Of a stretch of DNA of 64,000 bases, positions 34,072 to 42,590 are shown piece after piece; positions within the stretch are counted from its first letter, which is position 1, and each line of letters begins with the position of its first letter. The DNA is from an uncultured Lachnospiraceae bacterium (lineage in GTDB: Bacteria; Bacillota; Clostridia; Lachnospirales; Lachnospiraceae): assembly GCA_910588285.1 (NCBI GenBank), contig CAJUQB010000004.1, forward strand, positions 1 through 64,000, in the 5' to 3' direction. Under the pieces are notes generated by a model. That model saw nothing but the letters and a program-made list of their open reading frames with translations. It did not search any database and was not told the DNA's origin. Position numbers and translations under genes: made by a program.

Positions 34072-34823
34072 TTAAACACCATAGTACTTTTTAATCGCAT
34101 ATGCAACATATTCAGAACAACCGTTTCCAAATTGGCTGTCCGTTGCTTCTGCCAACTTCTGTTTATGCAGATACTCACCTGCTAAATCCAAAAGTATGCT
34201 TCTGGCATTGTCAAGTTTAAACATCTCCTTATAATTTTCCGCAAGCTGCTCGACTGCTTCTTTTTCTACATTAGCATCGCCAGTTTCTTTTGCTTCCATA
34301 AACTTTTTATAGATTTCAGTTTAAAAACATCTGCGATGGCTTGTTCATTTGAAAAGCCTGTTGCTAAATATTCCCGATATTTTTCTTCGCTCCCATATTT
34401 CTGTATCTGCTGTTTCAGTAATTCTTTTGACATACATCCCAACATATGGTCTAAAATTTCCTGAATCTCTTCGTTACTAAATGCCTTAAAACTCATAGTA
34501 TTAACTCCTTTCATCACGTCTGATATTAACTCAATAATCCCATTTAGCCTATTTCGCTTTTGCTCCAATAAATTCTTTTGAGTTAATAAAGCCTGTTCTT
34601 TATCGTAATTAGGACTGTCCATTATTTTCTTTATGTCTTCCAATGGTATCTCTAATTCTTTAAAGAACATAATTTCCTGCAATCTTTCTAATGCTTTATT
34701 GTCGTATAAGCGATAGCCTGCATCTGACAATTCCGTTGGCTTTAATAAGCCAATCTCATCATAATATCTTAACGTTCTTATGCTTACTCCGCTTATCTCT
34801 GACACGTCTTTGACTGTTTTCAT
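34072..34823 (-). pseudogene. MerR-family regulator with TipAS domain, frameshifted
   Basis: The frame from 34823 gives a MerR helix-turn-helix (VKDVSEISGVSIRTLRYYDE, IGLLKPTELSDAGYRLYDN), a coiled-coil dimerisation helix and the start of a TipAS domain (EKYREYLATGFSNEQAIADV). It then shifts: after DVFK the stretch TTTTTAAACTG lacks one A, and the correct continuation, TEIYKKFMEAKET, is in another frame ending at 34072 (FGNGCSEYVAYAIKKYYGV). Restoring one base at about 34319-34326 gives a normal protein of about 250 residues. TipAS domains bind thiopeptides or other drugs. It could be a true pseudogene or a homopolymer sequencing error. Confidence 0.85.
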
Positions 34824-35009
34824 TATTTCCTCCTTCCAATCTTATCCTAAACCGTTACGCTACGAGAGAGTCAATACATAAATTTATCTTTTATTAAAGC
34901 AAAAATCATTCTTTATTATACCAAAAATTTTAACCTCATATATATCTAAAAAGCAGCGAAGATTTCTCCCCGCCGCGTTTGATTAACTATACATAAATAA
35001 TTTCTTCGT

Positions 35010-35495
35010 TCACAATCTCCCTTGCTTCTGCTTGGGCTCATATCCCATTGTTCTCCCTGCTACTTCTTCGAAGAACTCTACCATTCTTCCTGGCAGCGTC
35101 CTGGACAGAAACAAAGGATATTCTGCAAATTCTGAAAGCTTTGGGTGGTCCGTCCTTTGAAAGACCGGATGCTGCATCATCAGGTCCGGCAGATTGCAGT
35201 CCTCTGTCAAACTCACCGTAACCGACCCGGATCCCTTTAGCAGGGACAGCTGCTCCATCCCCTGTGCAAACACATCCTCGCACTGCTTCAGGCTCTCCAG
35301 CAAGATCCGTCCGGCTTCTGTCAGGGTAACCTCCCTGCGTACACTTCGTTCCAACAGCCGAACCTCCAATTCCTCCTCAAGCCTGCGGATGTATTTGCTG
35401 ACTGCCGGCTGGGAAATATACAGCTTCTCTGCTGCCTTTGAAAAATTTAACACCTTCCCTACTTCTAAGAAGCAGGACAGCTCCTGCAGCGTCAT
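35010..35495 (-). pseudogene. LysR-family regulator with internal deletion
   Basis: A 161-codon frame. Residues 1-62 form an intact LysR helix-turn-helix (LQELSCFLEVGKVLNFSKAA, EKLYISQPAVSKYIRRLEEE) with the linker helix. LysR proteins have about 300 residues; here the effector-binding domain is reduced to a short piece (SGSVTVSLTEDCNLPDLM) joined to a C-terminal-looking tail (YPLFLSRTLPGRMVEFFEEV). About 130 residues are missing without a frame change. DNA binding might persist, but ligand response should be lost. Confidence 0.75.
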
Positions 35496-35618
35496 GGCTC
35501 CCCCTCCCTCTTCGATATAACCTTATTGTTATATCTATACTGTAATCCGATATTTTACTTTTGTCAATCCATCACCTAAAATAAATGTATCAACGAAGGA
35601 TAGGAAGTTTCTTTTCAC

Positions 35619-35684
35619 GGGTCAGGAATGCGCACTAGCTGCGCAGGGTCTGCCCCAGCGAAGCGAGGGTATTCCGTGAGAACA
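35619..35684 (+). repeat. Dispersed intergenic repeat, family A, copy 2
   Basis: Inverted copy of 27241-27306, 66 bp with 4 differences, beginning GGGTCAGGAATGCGC. It is followed by two more palindromic modules (35699-35737 and 35741-35781). Together they fill the 350-bp gap between the LysR remnant and the toxin gene. Confidence 0.9.
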
Positions 35685-35698
35685 TGATTCAGGAGTGA

Positions 35699-35737
35699 GG
35701 GGCGATTTTTGCGTAGCAAAACTTTAAATATCGCCCC
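35699..35737. repeat. GGGGCGAT hairpin module
   Basis: GGGGCGAT (35699-35706) pairs with ATCGCCCC (35730-35737). The interior TTTTTGCGTAGCAAAA forms a second nested hairpin. It is part of the composite palindromic block after repeat A. Confidence 0.75.
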
Positions 35738-35740
35738 GAA

Positions 35741-35781
35741 TCGTTGCTATGAGCGGCCCCTCGGGCCGTGAATAGTAACGA
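35741..35781. repeat. Palindromic mini-element ending in GTGAATAGTAACGA
   Basis: TCGTTGCTATGAGCGGCCC and GGGCCGTGAATAGTAACGA form a nearly symmetric 41-bp palindrome. Its right end GTGAATAGTAAC is identical to the right end of repeat B at 103-114, suggesting related mobile or REP-like intergenic elements. Confidence 0.75.
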
Positions 35782-35846
35782 TAGGAAACACATAAAATGC
35801 AAAAAGAAGGGAGCAATATCATATCTTCTGTTCCATTTTTTATCTG

Positions 35847-36182
35847 CTATTCCATCGGGATTACCAGGCCATGTATTTTCCGTTCTGCCTCCTGATAAAC
35901 AGTCTCATCATCCCGGATGGAAATTACAATAGTCCTCATAAGCCCGCCCTCCCGAACCAACTGATAGACAACACGGTATCCCAGATTGCGCAGCTTAATC
36001 TTATAGTATCCACTCAGCTTTGCCCTTGCATGATTGCCTAAGGACTTCCCTATCCCATCAGGAGGAGGCAGGGGACGTTCTGCCGTCTTATCAATGGCTT
36101 TTAAAATCAGTTTGCGATTATACGGATCCAAACTTTTCAAATCCTGCTGTGCTTCTTTGATGTACTCAATTTTCCACTTCAT
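35847..36182 (-). CDS. RelE/ParE-family toxin
   Basis: A 111-residue toxin of the RelE/ParE superfamily, containing KWKIEYIKEAQQDLKSLDPY, GIGKSLGNHARAKLSGYYKI, KLRNLGYRVVYQLV and VISIRDDETVYQEAERK. It carries the Arg/Lys/Tyr pattern of the mRNA-interferase fold. It begins 12 bp after the antitoxin gene. RelE members cleave mRNA on the ribosome and ParE members inhibit gyrase; the many basic residues and Tyr near the C-terminus favour RelE activity, but that is a guess. Confidence 0.88.
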   Translation of the reverse strand: MKWKIEYIKEAQQDLKSLDPYNRKLILKAIDKTAERPLPPPDGIGKSLGNHARAKLSGYYKIKLRNLGYRVVYQLVREGGLMRTIVISIRDDETVYQEAERKIHGLVIPME

Positions 36183-36194
36183 TGGTGATACCCC

Positions 36195-36521
36195 TTATTC
36201 AATCTCCACATCCAAGCCTGCCAGGTCATCCTCCGTAATACCAAAGGATGCCATAACCTCCTCCCGGCTCATGAATTCCTGTGGATCATAACCGCCCATC
36301 CGCTGCTCTGTCTCCTCCTGTAAGATATAATCTGAAAGCATCTCCATCAGAGCTTCATATTTCCCGGGAGACATCAAAACGCAGGCAGGCCGGTTATTTT
36401 TCATTACAACCTTAGTCCCGCCAGATTCCACCTCGTCAAAAATACGATTAGCCTCACCTTTATTAAACCTGGAAATTGGAACGATTGATTTCATGATACC
36501 CATAACAGACATCTCATTCAC
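36195..36521 (-). CDS. Phd/YefM-family antitoxin
   Basis: A 108-residue antitoxin: the N-terminal DNA-binding fold (MGIMKSIVPISRFNKGEANR, then VVMKNNRPACVLMSPGKYEA) is followed by an acidic C-terminal tail that would wrap the toxin. The frame opens at 36560, but GAGGAGGG is best spaced for GTG 36521 (VNEMSVMG). It is transcribed before the toxin, the usual antitoxin-first order, and probably represses the pair. Confidence 0.88.
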   Translation of the reverse strand: MNEMSVMGIMKSIVPISRFNKGEANRIFDEVESGGTKVVMKNNRPACVLMSPGKYEALMEMLSDYILQEETEQRMGGYDPQEFMSREEVMASFGITEDDLAGLDVEIE

Positions 36522-36703
36522 AGCGTATCCCTCCTCGTAATTAAATTCTAAAATACTCATTACTGATTTTATTATACACTTTATCTATGAAAATATCAAT
36601 ATTATTATCTATAAAAACATAGATACAATAGGATAGGATTTTATGCGAAGCGCTCTGCGTCCTACATTGAACCTTTCTGTCGTTGGCAAAGCAGCTTCCA
36701 CCA

Positions 36704-36797
36704 GTTACTATTTACGGTGCCTTGCACTCTGCTGCAAGGCATCCGGCCAGTAAAATAGCGGTTGCGTGCATCCAGCCCCTCGCCGTCCGGCGACTTT
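36704..36797 (-). repeat. Dispersed intergenic repeat, family B, copy 2
   Basis: Inverted copy of 21-114 (94 bp, about 4 mismatches) running from GTTACTATTTACGG to CGGCGACTTT. It fills most of the gap between the antitoxin promoter and the eroded genes that begin near 36885. Confidence 0.85.
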
Positions 36798-36884
36798 GGA
36801 GAATATGACTATCGCTCGCCATACTACATCATCACAATGCTCTTTCACGATCAGAATATAGATATTCAACCTGCCATCACAAAA

Positions 36885-37137
36885 CTAAAAACAGAACGCT
36901 CCTATCTGGGGCTCAAGAACATCTGTATACATACCGGGCCTATTATTCGTAAAGAAGAAATCTATGTTCATATGCCAATTGACGAAAGGCAACGCATTTT
37001 TGCGATCCCCCATACCATATAGGTTGATGGCATCTACCGGCACCATATGCATTGGGAATCCCAGAAGATACATGCCGGACAATCCCATGCTGGTCCAGCC
37101 TTCAGTGCGGGCGCCGCCGGCATGGTCAAAGGATTAT
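36885..37137 (-). pseudogene. Unassigned coding remnant
   Basis: The minus strand has an open stretch reading FDHAGGARTEGWTSMGLSGM, then LLGFPMHMVPVDAINLYGMG and DRKNALPFVNWHMNI, with coding-like composition but no start or family I recognise. It begins one frame away from the end of the DAPG-hydrolase-like remnant and stops beside repeat B. It may be the continuation of that remnant after a frameshift, or part of another gene. Confidence 0.35.
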
Positions 37138-37390
37138 GTTCTCGTGATGCTCCTCCCAGAACAAATTCATCAACCTGGTTTCATTGGTATACTCCACGAT
37201 GCAATGCTTCATCTGCAGATAGATCCGCCGCAGCATCTCCTCCCGATCCACATCAATCTTCCTCTTCACCGTGCCATCCGCCTGGAACAGCAGGCCGCTC
37301 CAGTACCGGATCCGAAGCTCCCGCCCCTCCGGAATCTCCCGGGTATAGCAAAACATGGACACATATTCTTCCCTATCCGGATGATCCTGT
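37126..37390 (-). pseudogene. C-terminal remnant of a DAPG/phloretin hydrolase-like protein
   Basis: A minus-strand fragment reading AIQDHPDREEYVSMFCYTRE, GRELRIRYWSGLLFQ, and LQMKHCIVEYTNETRLMNLF with WEEHHEN. The pattern (aromatic strand, R.R.W.G, then a helix with HC..EYTN followed by EEH) fits the C-terminal half of the 2,4-diacetylphloroglucinol/phloretin hydrolase family (PhlG type), whose members cleave carbon-carbon bonds in polyphenols. The N-terminal half is missing and its upstream edge abuts the flavoprotein remnant. Confidence 0.5.
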
Positions 37391-38143
37391 ATTGCGGCTA
37401 ATTACCAGCACCGGCGATGCAAGTATAATATATGGCCGGAATTTTCTCTTTTTGTCAAACAGGCTGTCGTATCCCCGTTGGCAGTCCCGGTTGTAGGTGC
37501 CAATGGTCCCCTGAAGGGCTCCTGCCGGAACCTGAATCTGCTCTGCCAGCTCTCCCACACTGTCCGCCCGGAAATAATTGTCCGCGCCTGCTTCCGTCAC
37601 CTCGTCAAACAGCTCATCCAGGTCAATCTGGATATCGTTGGATAAATACCCCCAGATATCCGGCCCCTCATTCTGGATTTTCTCCTTTGTGACCTGATCC
37701 AGGATCACGTAATAGGCACCGTCCTTCTGCCGGGCAATAGCATTGGCCAGATAGCAACCGTTCATGATCCCCTCATTTACAAAGCGCTCCCCCTGTTTAT
37801 TCACCCACAGATAGGGGAAGCTGAACATCATCAGATCCCACAGGGGCTGTGTTTTGGCGCTGCGGGGGAAATATTCCCCGTCACAATAGGAGGTGAGCAT
37901 CAGCTCCATCCCGTCGGAAGCCGCCCCCAGCTTCCGGGCCAGGCGGACACCATCTCCGGTCAGGGGGATGCTGTTGACCGTTCCCACATTCCCGTTTAGC
38001 ACAAACCCTGGCCCTGTCTCGGCCATCAGATCCGGATCATGCATATATCCCCCTGCCGTTATCACCACAGCCTTTGCTTCAATCTCATGTTCTTCTCCCT
38101 TACCGTCTTTGTAATAAAGTGTATATCCCGCCGGACAGGACAT
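37373..38143 (-). pseudogene. Fumarate-reductase-type FAD oxidoreductase, both ends missing
   Basis: A 256-codon frame representing the middle of a FAD_binding_2 flavoprotein: IEAKAVVITAGGYMHDPDLM, NGNVGTVNSIPLTGDGVRLA and PYLWVNKQGERFVNEGIM are typical. The N-terminal GxGxxG dinucleotide-binding motif and the C-terminal catalytic and FAD-closing region are missing; intact members have about 500 residues. The 5' break at about 38143 coincides with the 5' break of the divergent AraC remnant, so one deletion removed both starts and the shared promoter. Confidence 0.75.
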
Positions 38144-38146
38144 TAT

Positions 38147-38705
38147 TCTATTCGTTCACTGTCTCAGTGGCAGCGGGATTGTGTACACCGACGCAGAAAT
38201 TTATACCATGCAAAAAGGACATTCCCTGGTGTTCAATATCCAAAATGGATATCTTGCCCGGGCAATGTCCGATGATTTTCAATTTATCTGGCTCCAACAG
38301 ACAGGTTTTCTGCCAAACCAGATCCTGGTGCATTTGAATAAGGACCGGGGACGCATCTTTTATACAGACACCGACATCCTGCCCCTGTGTGATGAAATTT
38401 ATTCCCTTGCGCGCCAGGGATGGTGCTACGAATCCGAGATACGCATCAACTGTCTGCTCTATGATTTATGGGGCGCCCTGCACCTTTCCAGAATCCCCAC
38501 ATACCATACCACAGCCGCTCATACCTATATCGAGGAGCACTATATGGAGGAGGACCTCTCCATCCAGCAGCTGGCCTCCCTCTGCCACATGGGGAGCTAT
38601 TATTTTATCCGCTGCTTTAAAAGGGATTACGGGCTTACACCACACCAATGCACACCCCATGCATTCCGGAAGGACTTTCATCCTCATACGATTTCATCCC
38701 TCTGA
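38147..38705 (+). pseudogene. AraC-family regulator, truncated at both ends
   Basis: The frame reads FVHCLSGSGIVYTDAEIYTM near its start, part of the cupin sensor domain of AraC-type regulators, then a helix-turn-helix (IEEHYMEEDLSIQQLASLCH, MGSYYFIRCFKRDYGLTPHQ). The second HTH motif, normally ending in P.Q/YL..R, is replaced by CTPHAFRKDFHPHTISSL, and the first 25 or so residues are missing. A GTG at 38181 could still start translation, but the protein should be non-functional. It probably once controlled the divergent flavoprotein/hydrolase genes. Confidence 0.65.
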
Positions 38706-39474
38706 TCTTTGTATATGCTCCCTGATTTCCGCTTCATGCTGTTGACAATAGGCAAAGCTGTTTTGCATAGTTTCAATGATACAGCTGTGCTTCCGCTGCC
38801 CTGCCGGAGCATCCTTGTCATATGCGATTCCCACCAGCAGGAGCTCTCCGCCATAGCCTTCTATTAATTTGGGATACTGCCGGTTTCTGATCTGGGCAAT
38901 GGCTCCTTTTGCAGTTTGATTCCATTTCAATTCAATCACAAGTGCTGGCAATGACGATCCCTTTTTGGGCAAATAGATCAGGTCTGCATAACCCACACCA
39001 GCCGGAGCCTCTTCCAGCAATACGTTCAAAAAAAGACCCTTTCGGGTTTAGCTGCGGATAAGCCTGGGAGAGCTCTCTTACCAACTCCTGCTTGATAAAT
39101 GGAACAAGCTCCATTTCTTCCGCTTCCTCCATAACGCTTGCCAGATCAAGATAAATCACGTCATATTTATTCAAATGCTTCTCATATGCTCCTGAATCAG
39201 ATGCAATCTTAAGATCCTCAAACAGACTGGCTGAATCACAGGTCTTATCGTAATAGGCACAAAGCATTTTGGCTGCAAAGGATTTGCCAAATCGGCGTGG
39301 ACGGCTGACACAGACCAACCGTCTTGGTGTCTCCATGGTCTCGTTGACCAGCTGAATCAGCCCGCTTTTATCTACATAGACATCATTTCTGATCCTGGAA
39401 AACCCACTATTTCCAGGATTCAAATACATTCCCATACATGCCTTCCCTCTGTCACGATCTGTATTTCTTTTCAA
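38694..39474 (-). pseudogene. AAA-ATPase_like / PD-(D/E)XK protein with internal deletion
   Basis: The 5' part (from about 39432, YLNPGNSGFSRIRNDVYVDK) contains the P-loop SRPRRFGKSFAAKMLCAYYD of the AAA-ATPase_like family (PF09820). The 3' part, in another frame, has the C-terminal nuclease domain: GYADLIYLPKKGSSLPALVI followed by ELKWNQTAKGAIAQI, where D and ExK match the PD-(D/E)XK active site (PF08011). Intact proteins have about 550 residues; roughly 250 are missing at the junction near 39020-39040. These proteins are abundant, frequently decaying genes in gut Clostridia, of suspected selfish or defence function. Confidence 0.8.
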
Positions 39475-39778
39475 TCACAACCGTGTATATAACCATAGCA
39501 GCGATGGCCTCAGCCAATATCCCCAAAACCGAAACAATGATCCATGGCGAATTCTGTCCCATCAGCAATGGGAGACCCAATAAAATAAATACAGCGCCAA
39601 ATCCACAAAACAGCTTTCCCATTGCTGCATTATATCCCTTAAAATCCGTAACCTGGAAGGTTTTTATATTCGCCCAAAAGCCCATTGGCCTTTTTGAAAA
39701 AAAGGAATATACTCCCAGTCCAATCATCAAACACCCCACTATGCTCCACAAAATAAATCCAAACATCGCTCCTGTCAT
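39452..39778 (-). CDS. DUF3784-like small membrane protein
   Basis: A 108-residue protein with three transmembrane helices and the motif VYSFFSKRPMGFWANIKTFQ followed by VTDFKGYNAAMGKLFCGFG, characteristic of DUF3784-type membrane proteins of unknown function. The start at 39778 follows AAAGGAGACCGA; 39802 is upstream of that site. Its 3' end overlaps the start of the neighbouring AAA pseudogene frame by about 20 bp, so the true start of that gene is probably further in (39432). Confidence 0.75.
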   Translation of the reverse strand: MTGAMFGFILWSIVGCLMIGLGVYSFFSKRPMGFWANIKTFQVTDFKGYNAAMGKLFCGFGAVFILLGLPLLMGQNSPWIIVSVLGILAEAIAAMVIYTVVIEKKYRS

Positions 39779-40012
39779 TTCGGTCTCCTTTCCGTCACTC
39801 ATTTGATATACAGATTCCTTTTTAAATCCTCTTTTTGTTACTTTTGGGGTTTAAAACGCCCCATTTATCAGACAGCTCTATTCTATTATACGGAAAAGTT
39901 CCGAAATAGACAAGTGCCATTTGATAAAAAGCGTCTTGCTTTTCTTTGTTACGCATGATATAGTTATATTATTCTATATAGAAATATTCCAACAGGAACT
40001 AAGGTGATAAAT

Positions 40013-40450
40013 TTGGAAACAAGAGGCGGATTTTATATAACACAAATCAAACAGCTTCAGGAACGGATTTTTGAACGGCTATTACTTGAGAACGGAATTG
40101 AAATAAGCGGCGGGCAGGGACGGATTTTATTTGTTTTATGGAAAACAGATCATCTTACCATCAGCGAGATCAGTAAAAAGACCTCCCTTGCCAAAAATAC
40201 GGTGTCTGTTGTCATAAATGGAATGGTGAAAAAAGGAATTGTAGAGAGAAATACCAATCCTGACAATCGCCGTCAGGCAATTGTATCTCTCACAGAATAC
40301 GCAAAATCATTACAATCAAACTATGAAATGGTATCTCAGAAGATGAATGTATTATTTTATCAGGGCTTTTCTGCGGAAGAGCAACAACAATTTGAACAAT
40401 ATCTTGCCCGAATACTGAAAACCCTGACGGAAAATCTGCATATGGACTAA
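40013..40450 (+). CDS. MarR-family transcriptional regulator
   Basis: A 145-residue winged-helix regulator: GGQGRILFVLWKTDHLTISE, ISKKTSLAKNTVSVVINGMV with KKGIVERNTNPDNRRQAIVS forms the MarR recognition helix and wing. TAAGGTGA precedes TTG 40013 at good spacing and overlaps the alternative GTG 40004, so TTG is preferred. It is followed after 23 bp by a pyridoxamine-oxidase-fold protein, probably its operon partner. The pair is AT-rich relative to the FAD oxidoreductase downstream. Confidence 0.88.
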   Translation: METRGGFYITQIKQLQERIFERLLLENGIEISGGQGRILFVLWKTDHLTISEISKKTSLAKNTVSVVINGMVKKGIVERNTNPDNRRQAIVSLTEYAKSLQSNYEMVSQKMNVLFYQGFSAEEQQQFEQYLARILKTLTENLHMD

Positions 40451-40473
40451 CAATCGGAGGAGGATGGCTGCCA

Positions 40474-40902
40474 ATGAAAACAAAGGAACATCTTATGGCA
40501 TTTATTAAGAAACAGAACGTATCATTTATTGCTTCTGTAGATGAAGAAGGCTTCCCCAATATCAAGGCAATGTTTGCGCCGCGCAAGATTGAGGGAAATT
40601 GTTTTTACTTTTCAACCAATACATCTTCTATGCGCACACAACAATTTGTAAAAAATGCAAAGGCAAGTATCTATTTTTATAACAAAGGACTTTTTAAATA
40701 TGAGGGTATTATGCTGGCCGGTACGATGGAAATCCTGCAGGACGCTGAAATTAAGCAGGAAATCTGGCGTATCGGAGACACCATGTTTTATAAGCAGGGG
40801 GTAACTGACCCTGATTACTGTGTATTAAAATTCACGGCACTGGGGGGAAGATATTATTGTGATTTGAAGACAGAAAGCTTTGATATTGAGGATCTCATAT
40901 AA
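40474..40902 (+). CDS. Pyridoxamine 5'-phosphate oxidase-fold flavin protein
   Basis: A 142-residue split-barrel protein (VSFIASVDEEGFPNIKAMFA, CFYFSTNTSSMRTQQFVKNA, KASIYFYNKGLFKYEGIMLA). The fold binds FMN or a related flavin, and members reduce drugs, heme or quinones; genuine pyridoxine biosynthesis is unlikely because the PLP-binding tail is absent. It is the second gene after the MarR regulator and is closed by the hairpin at 40936-40982. Confidence 0.88.
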   Translation: MKTKEHLMAFIKKQNVSFIASVDEEGFPNIKAMFAPRKIEGNCFYFSTNTSSMRTQQFVKNAKASIYFYNKGLFKYEGIMLAGTMEILQDAEIKQEIWRIGDTMFYKQGVTDPDYCVLKFTALGGRYYCDLKTESFDIEDLI

Positions 40903-40935
40903 TGGGTGAGAAATGAACACTTAACCCAGGATGTC

Positions 40936-40982
40936 AAAACCAGAGCAAACCTGTATCATAGAGACAGATTTGCTCCGGTTTT
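40936..40982. terminator. Convergent terminator hairpin
   Basis: AAAACCAGAGCAAA (40936-40949) pairs with TTTGCTCCGGTTTT (40969-40982) with one mismatch over a 19-base loop. It has A/T flanks on both strands. It separates the MarR pair (plus) from the catabolic operon (minus). Confidence 0.8.
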
Positions 40983-41010
40983 ATTTCATTTCATCTTTAC
41001 CGGGTTTCCG

Positions 41011-42540
41011 TCAGCTTGCAGGATCATCAAACCATTCCACATCCTCCCGGGTGTTTACGGATTCCCTGGTAGCCAGGAATTCCTCAATGGCAGCTTTGGC
41101 CCTGGCCTTTTCCTGTTTTACGATTTCCTCGTCCCGGTACAGGCAGGCCCCTTCCTCCAGCAGACGCTTCTGCAGCTTCCTGATATCCACTGCCCGCACC
41201 TCTACCTGGTCGTCAATGGCAAGCTTGGCCGCAATCCCCGCCGCCTGGCCTTCTGCCATCACAAGAGGCATCAGCCTGGTGCTGCCATGGGCTATGTGGG
41301 AGACAGAGATACATCTGCCAATGACAATCAACCCGTCCATTTTCTTGGGAATCAGGCAGCGGTAGGGCAGATCATAGGCATCGTCATTTTCAATCCATAG
41401 CCCTTCCACTGTGCGGGTATCCTTGTGGGGATCGACCCAGTAGGAGCCCTTTGTCTCCTTATGCACATCGCAGGGGAAGCCGTAGCGGGCGATTACATCG
41501 TCAAAATGACGGCCTCTCTGTACATCCTCTGCCTCCATCGTATATTCCCCTACAATATGCCGGGACTCCCGGAAGCCAATCTCAATACCGGAATCCGCCA
41601 GGTAGGATTTTTCAAAGCCAGGTACATGCTCAATCAGGAAGCGAGAAATACTTTCCGCCTGCTTATGCCCATCCAATTCCGCCTCAGTGCGGGATTTTGC
41701 ATCCGTGGGGTCAAAATGGCAGCGGGTCGAATTCAGGCTGATGACCCCAGGCAGGGCTGTTGTGGTAAACAGGATACTCTCCTTTGCCGAGTATACCTCA
41801 CCCTTCACCGCCTTTTCCCGGAACAGACTGTAAAATCCCTGGGCAACGAACTGACGCTGCTGAAGATTGGCAGGAATGGGCTTATCTACCGGAATCTGCT
41901 CTGTCTTGACATCATAATCCTCCAGGGTAGACATTACATAGTCGTGAAGCCTGTCAATATCCACATTTCCCATATCAAACATCAGGCTGCCCGGCTGGAT
42001 CACCCCTGAGCCGTCCCCCATGACCCATTCTGCGCCGGCGCGGACGGCAACGTCCGCATCTCCGGTAGCATCAATTATTACATCCCCATAGTAAGTGCTG
42101 CGCCCGGATTTATTTTCCACCACAACACCTTTTACCTTATTGCCTTCCACCACCACATCTGCCAGGTAAGTATGAAGCATCAGCTCTACGCCGGCCTCAC
42201 AGACCATTTCCATAGAAATCCATTTGTACAGCTCCCGGTTGTAGAGCGATGCATAATAGCCGGAGCCGTAGGATTTCAATGCCCGCAGATGGGGCGTTGC
42301 ACCGCCGCAGGCAACCAGACGGTCCATAAATTCCTGGGGAAGCCCCCGAATCACCTGCTCATCCTTGTAAAAGAAGGACGCCATATTGCACAGACCGCCT
42401 GCGGTTGCTGTTCCTCCCAGGAATCCGTACTGCTCAATCAGAAGCGTCCTGGCGCCTTCCCGTCCTGCTGCAATGGCAGCCAAAACGCCGCCCGTACCGC
42501 CGCCTACTACAATTACATCATATTTTTCCTGATAACCCAT
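41011..42540 (-). CDS. FAD-dependent oxidoreductase (FAD_oxidored family)
   Basis: A 509-residue flavoprotein with an N-terminal dinucleotide-binding motif (DVIVVGGGTGGVLAAIAAGR, EGARTLLIEQ), the FLGGTATAG loop, DVIIDATGDADVAVRAGAEW typical of FAD_oxidored (PF12831) proteins, and a C-terminal LIVIGRCISVSHIAHGSTRL that closes on FAD. The family oxidises or reduces small organic acids and sugars; exact chemistry is unknown. It is last in a five-gene operon (aldolase, two permeases, binding protein, this enzyme) and should act on the imported compound. GGAGGAAAGAAGA precedes the start. Confidence 0.88.
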   Translation of the reverse strand: MGYQEKYDVIVVGGGTGGVLAAIAAGREGARTLLIEQYGFLGGTATAGGLCNMASFFYKDEQVIRGLPQEFMDRLVACGGATPHLRALKSYGSGYYASLYNRELYKWISMEMVCEAGVELMLHTYLADVVVEGNKVKGVVVENKSGRSTYYGDVIIDATGDADVAVRAGAEWVMGDGSGVIQPGSLMFDMGNVDIDRLHDYVMSTLEDYDVKTEQIPVDKPIPANLQQRQFVAQGFYSLFREKAVKGEVYSAKESILFTTTALPGVISLNSTRCHFDPTDAKSRTEAELDGHKQAESISRFLIEHVPGFEKSYLADSGIEIGFRESRHIVGEYTMEAEDVQRGRHFDDVIARYGFPCDVHKETKGSYWVDPHKDTRTVEGLWIENDDAYDLPYRCLIPKKMDGLIVIGRCISVSHIAHGSTRLMPLVMAEGQAAGIAAKLAIDDQVEVRAVDIRKLQKRLLEEGACLYRDEEIVKQEKARAKAAIEEFLATRESVNTREDVEWFDDPAS

Positions 42541-42590
42541 TCTTCTTTCCTCCGTATTCTTTGCTTATCTTTTATACCTGCTTTTTCCAT

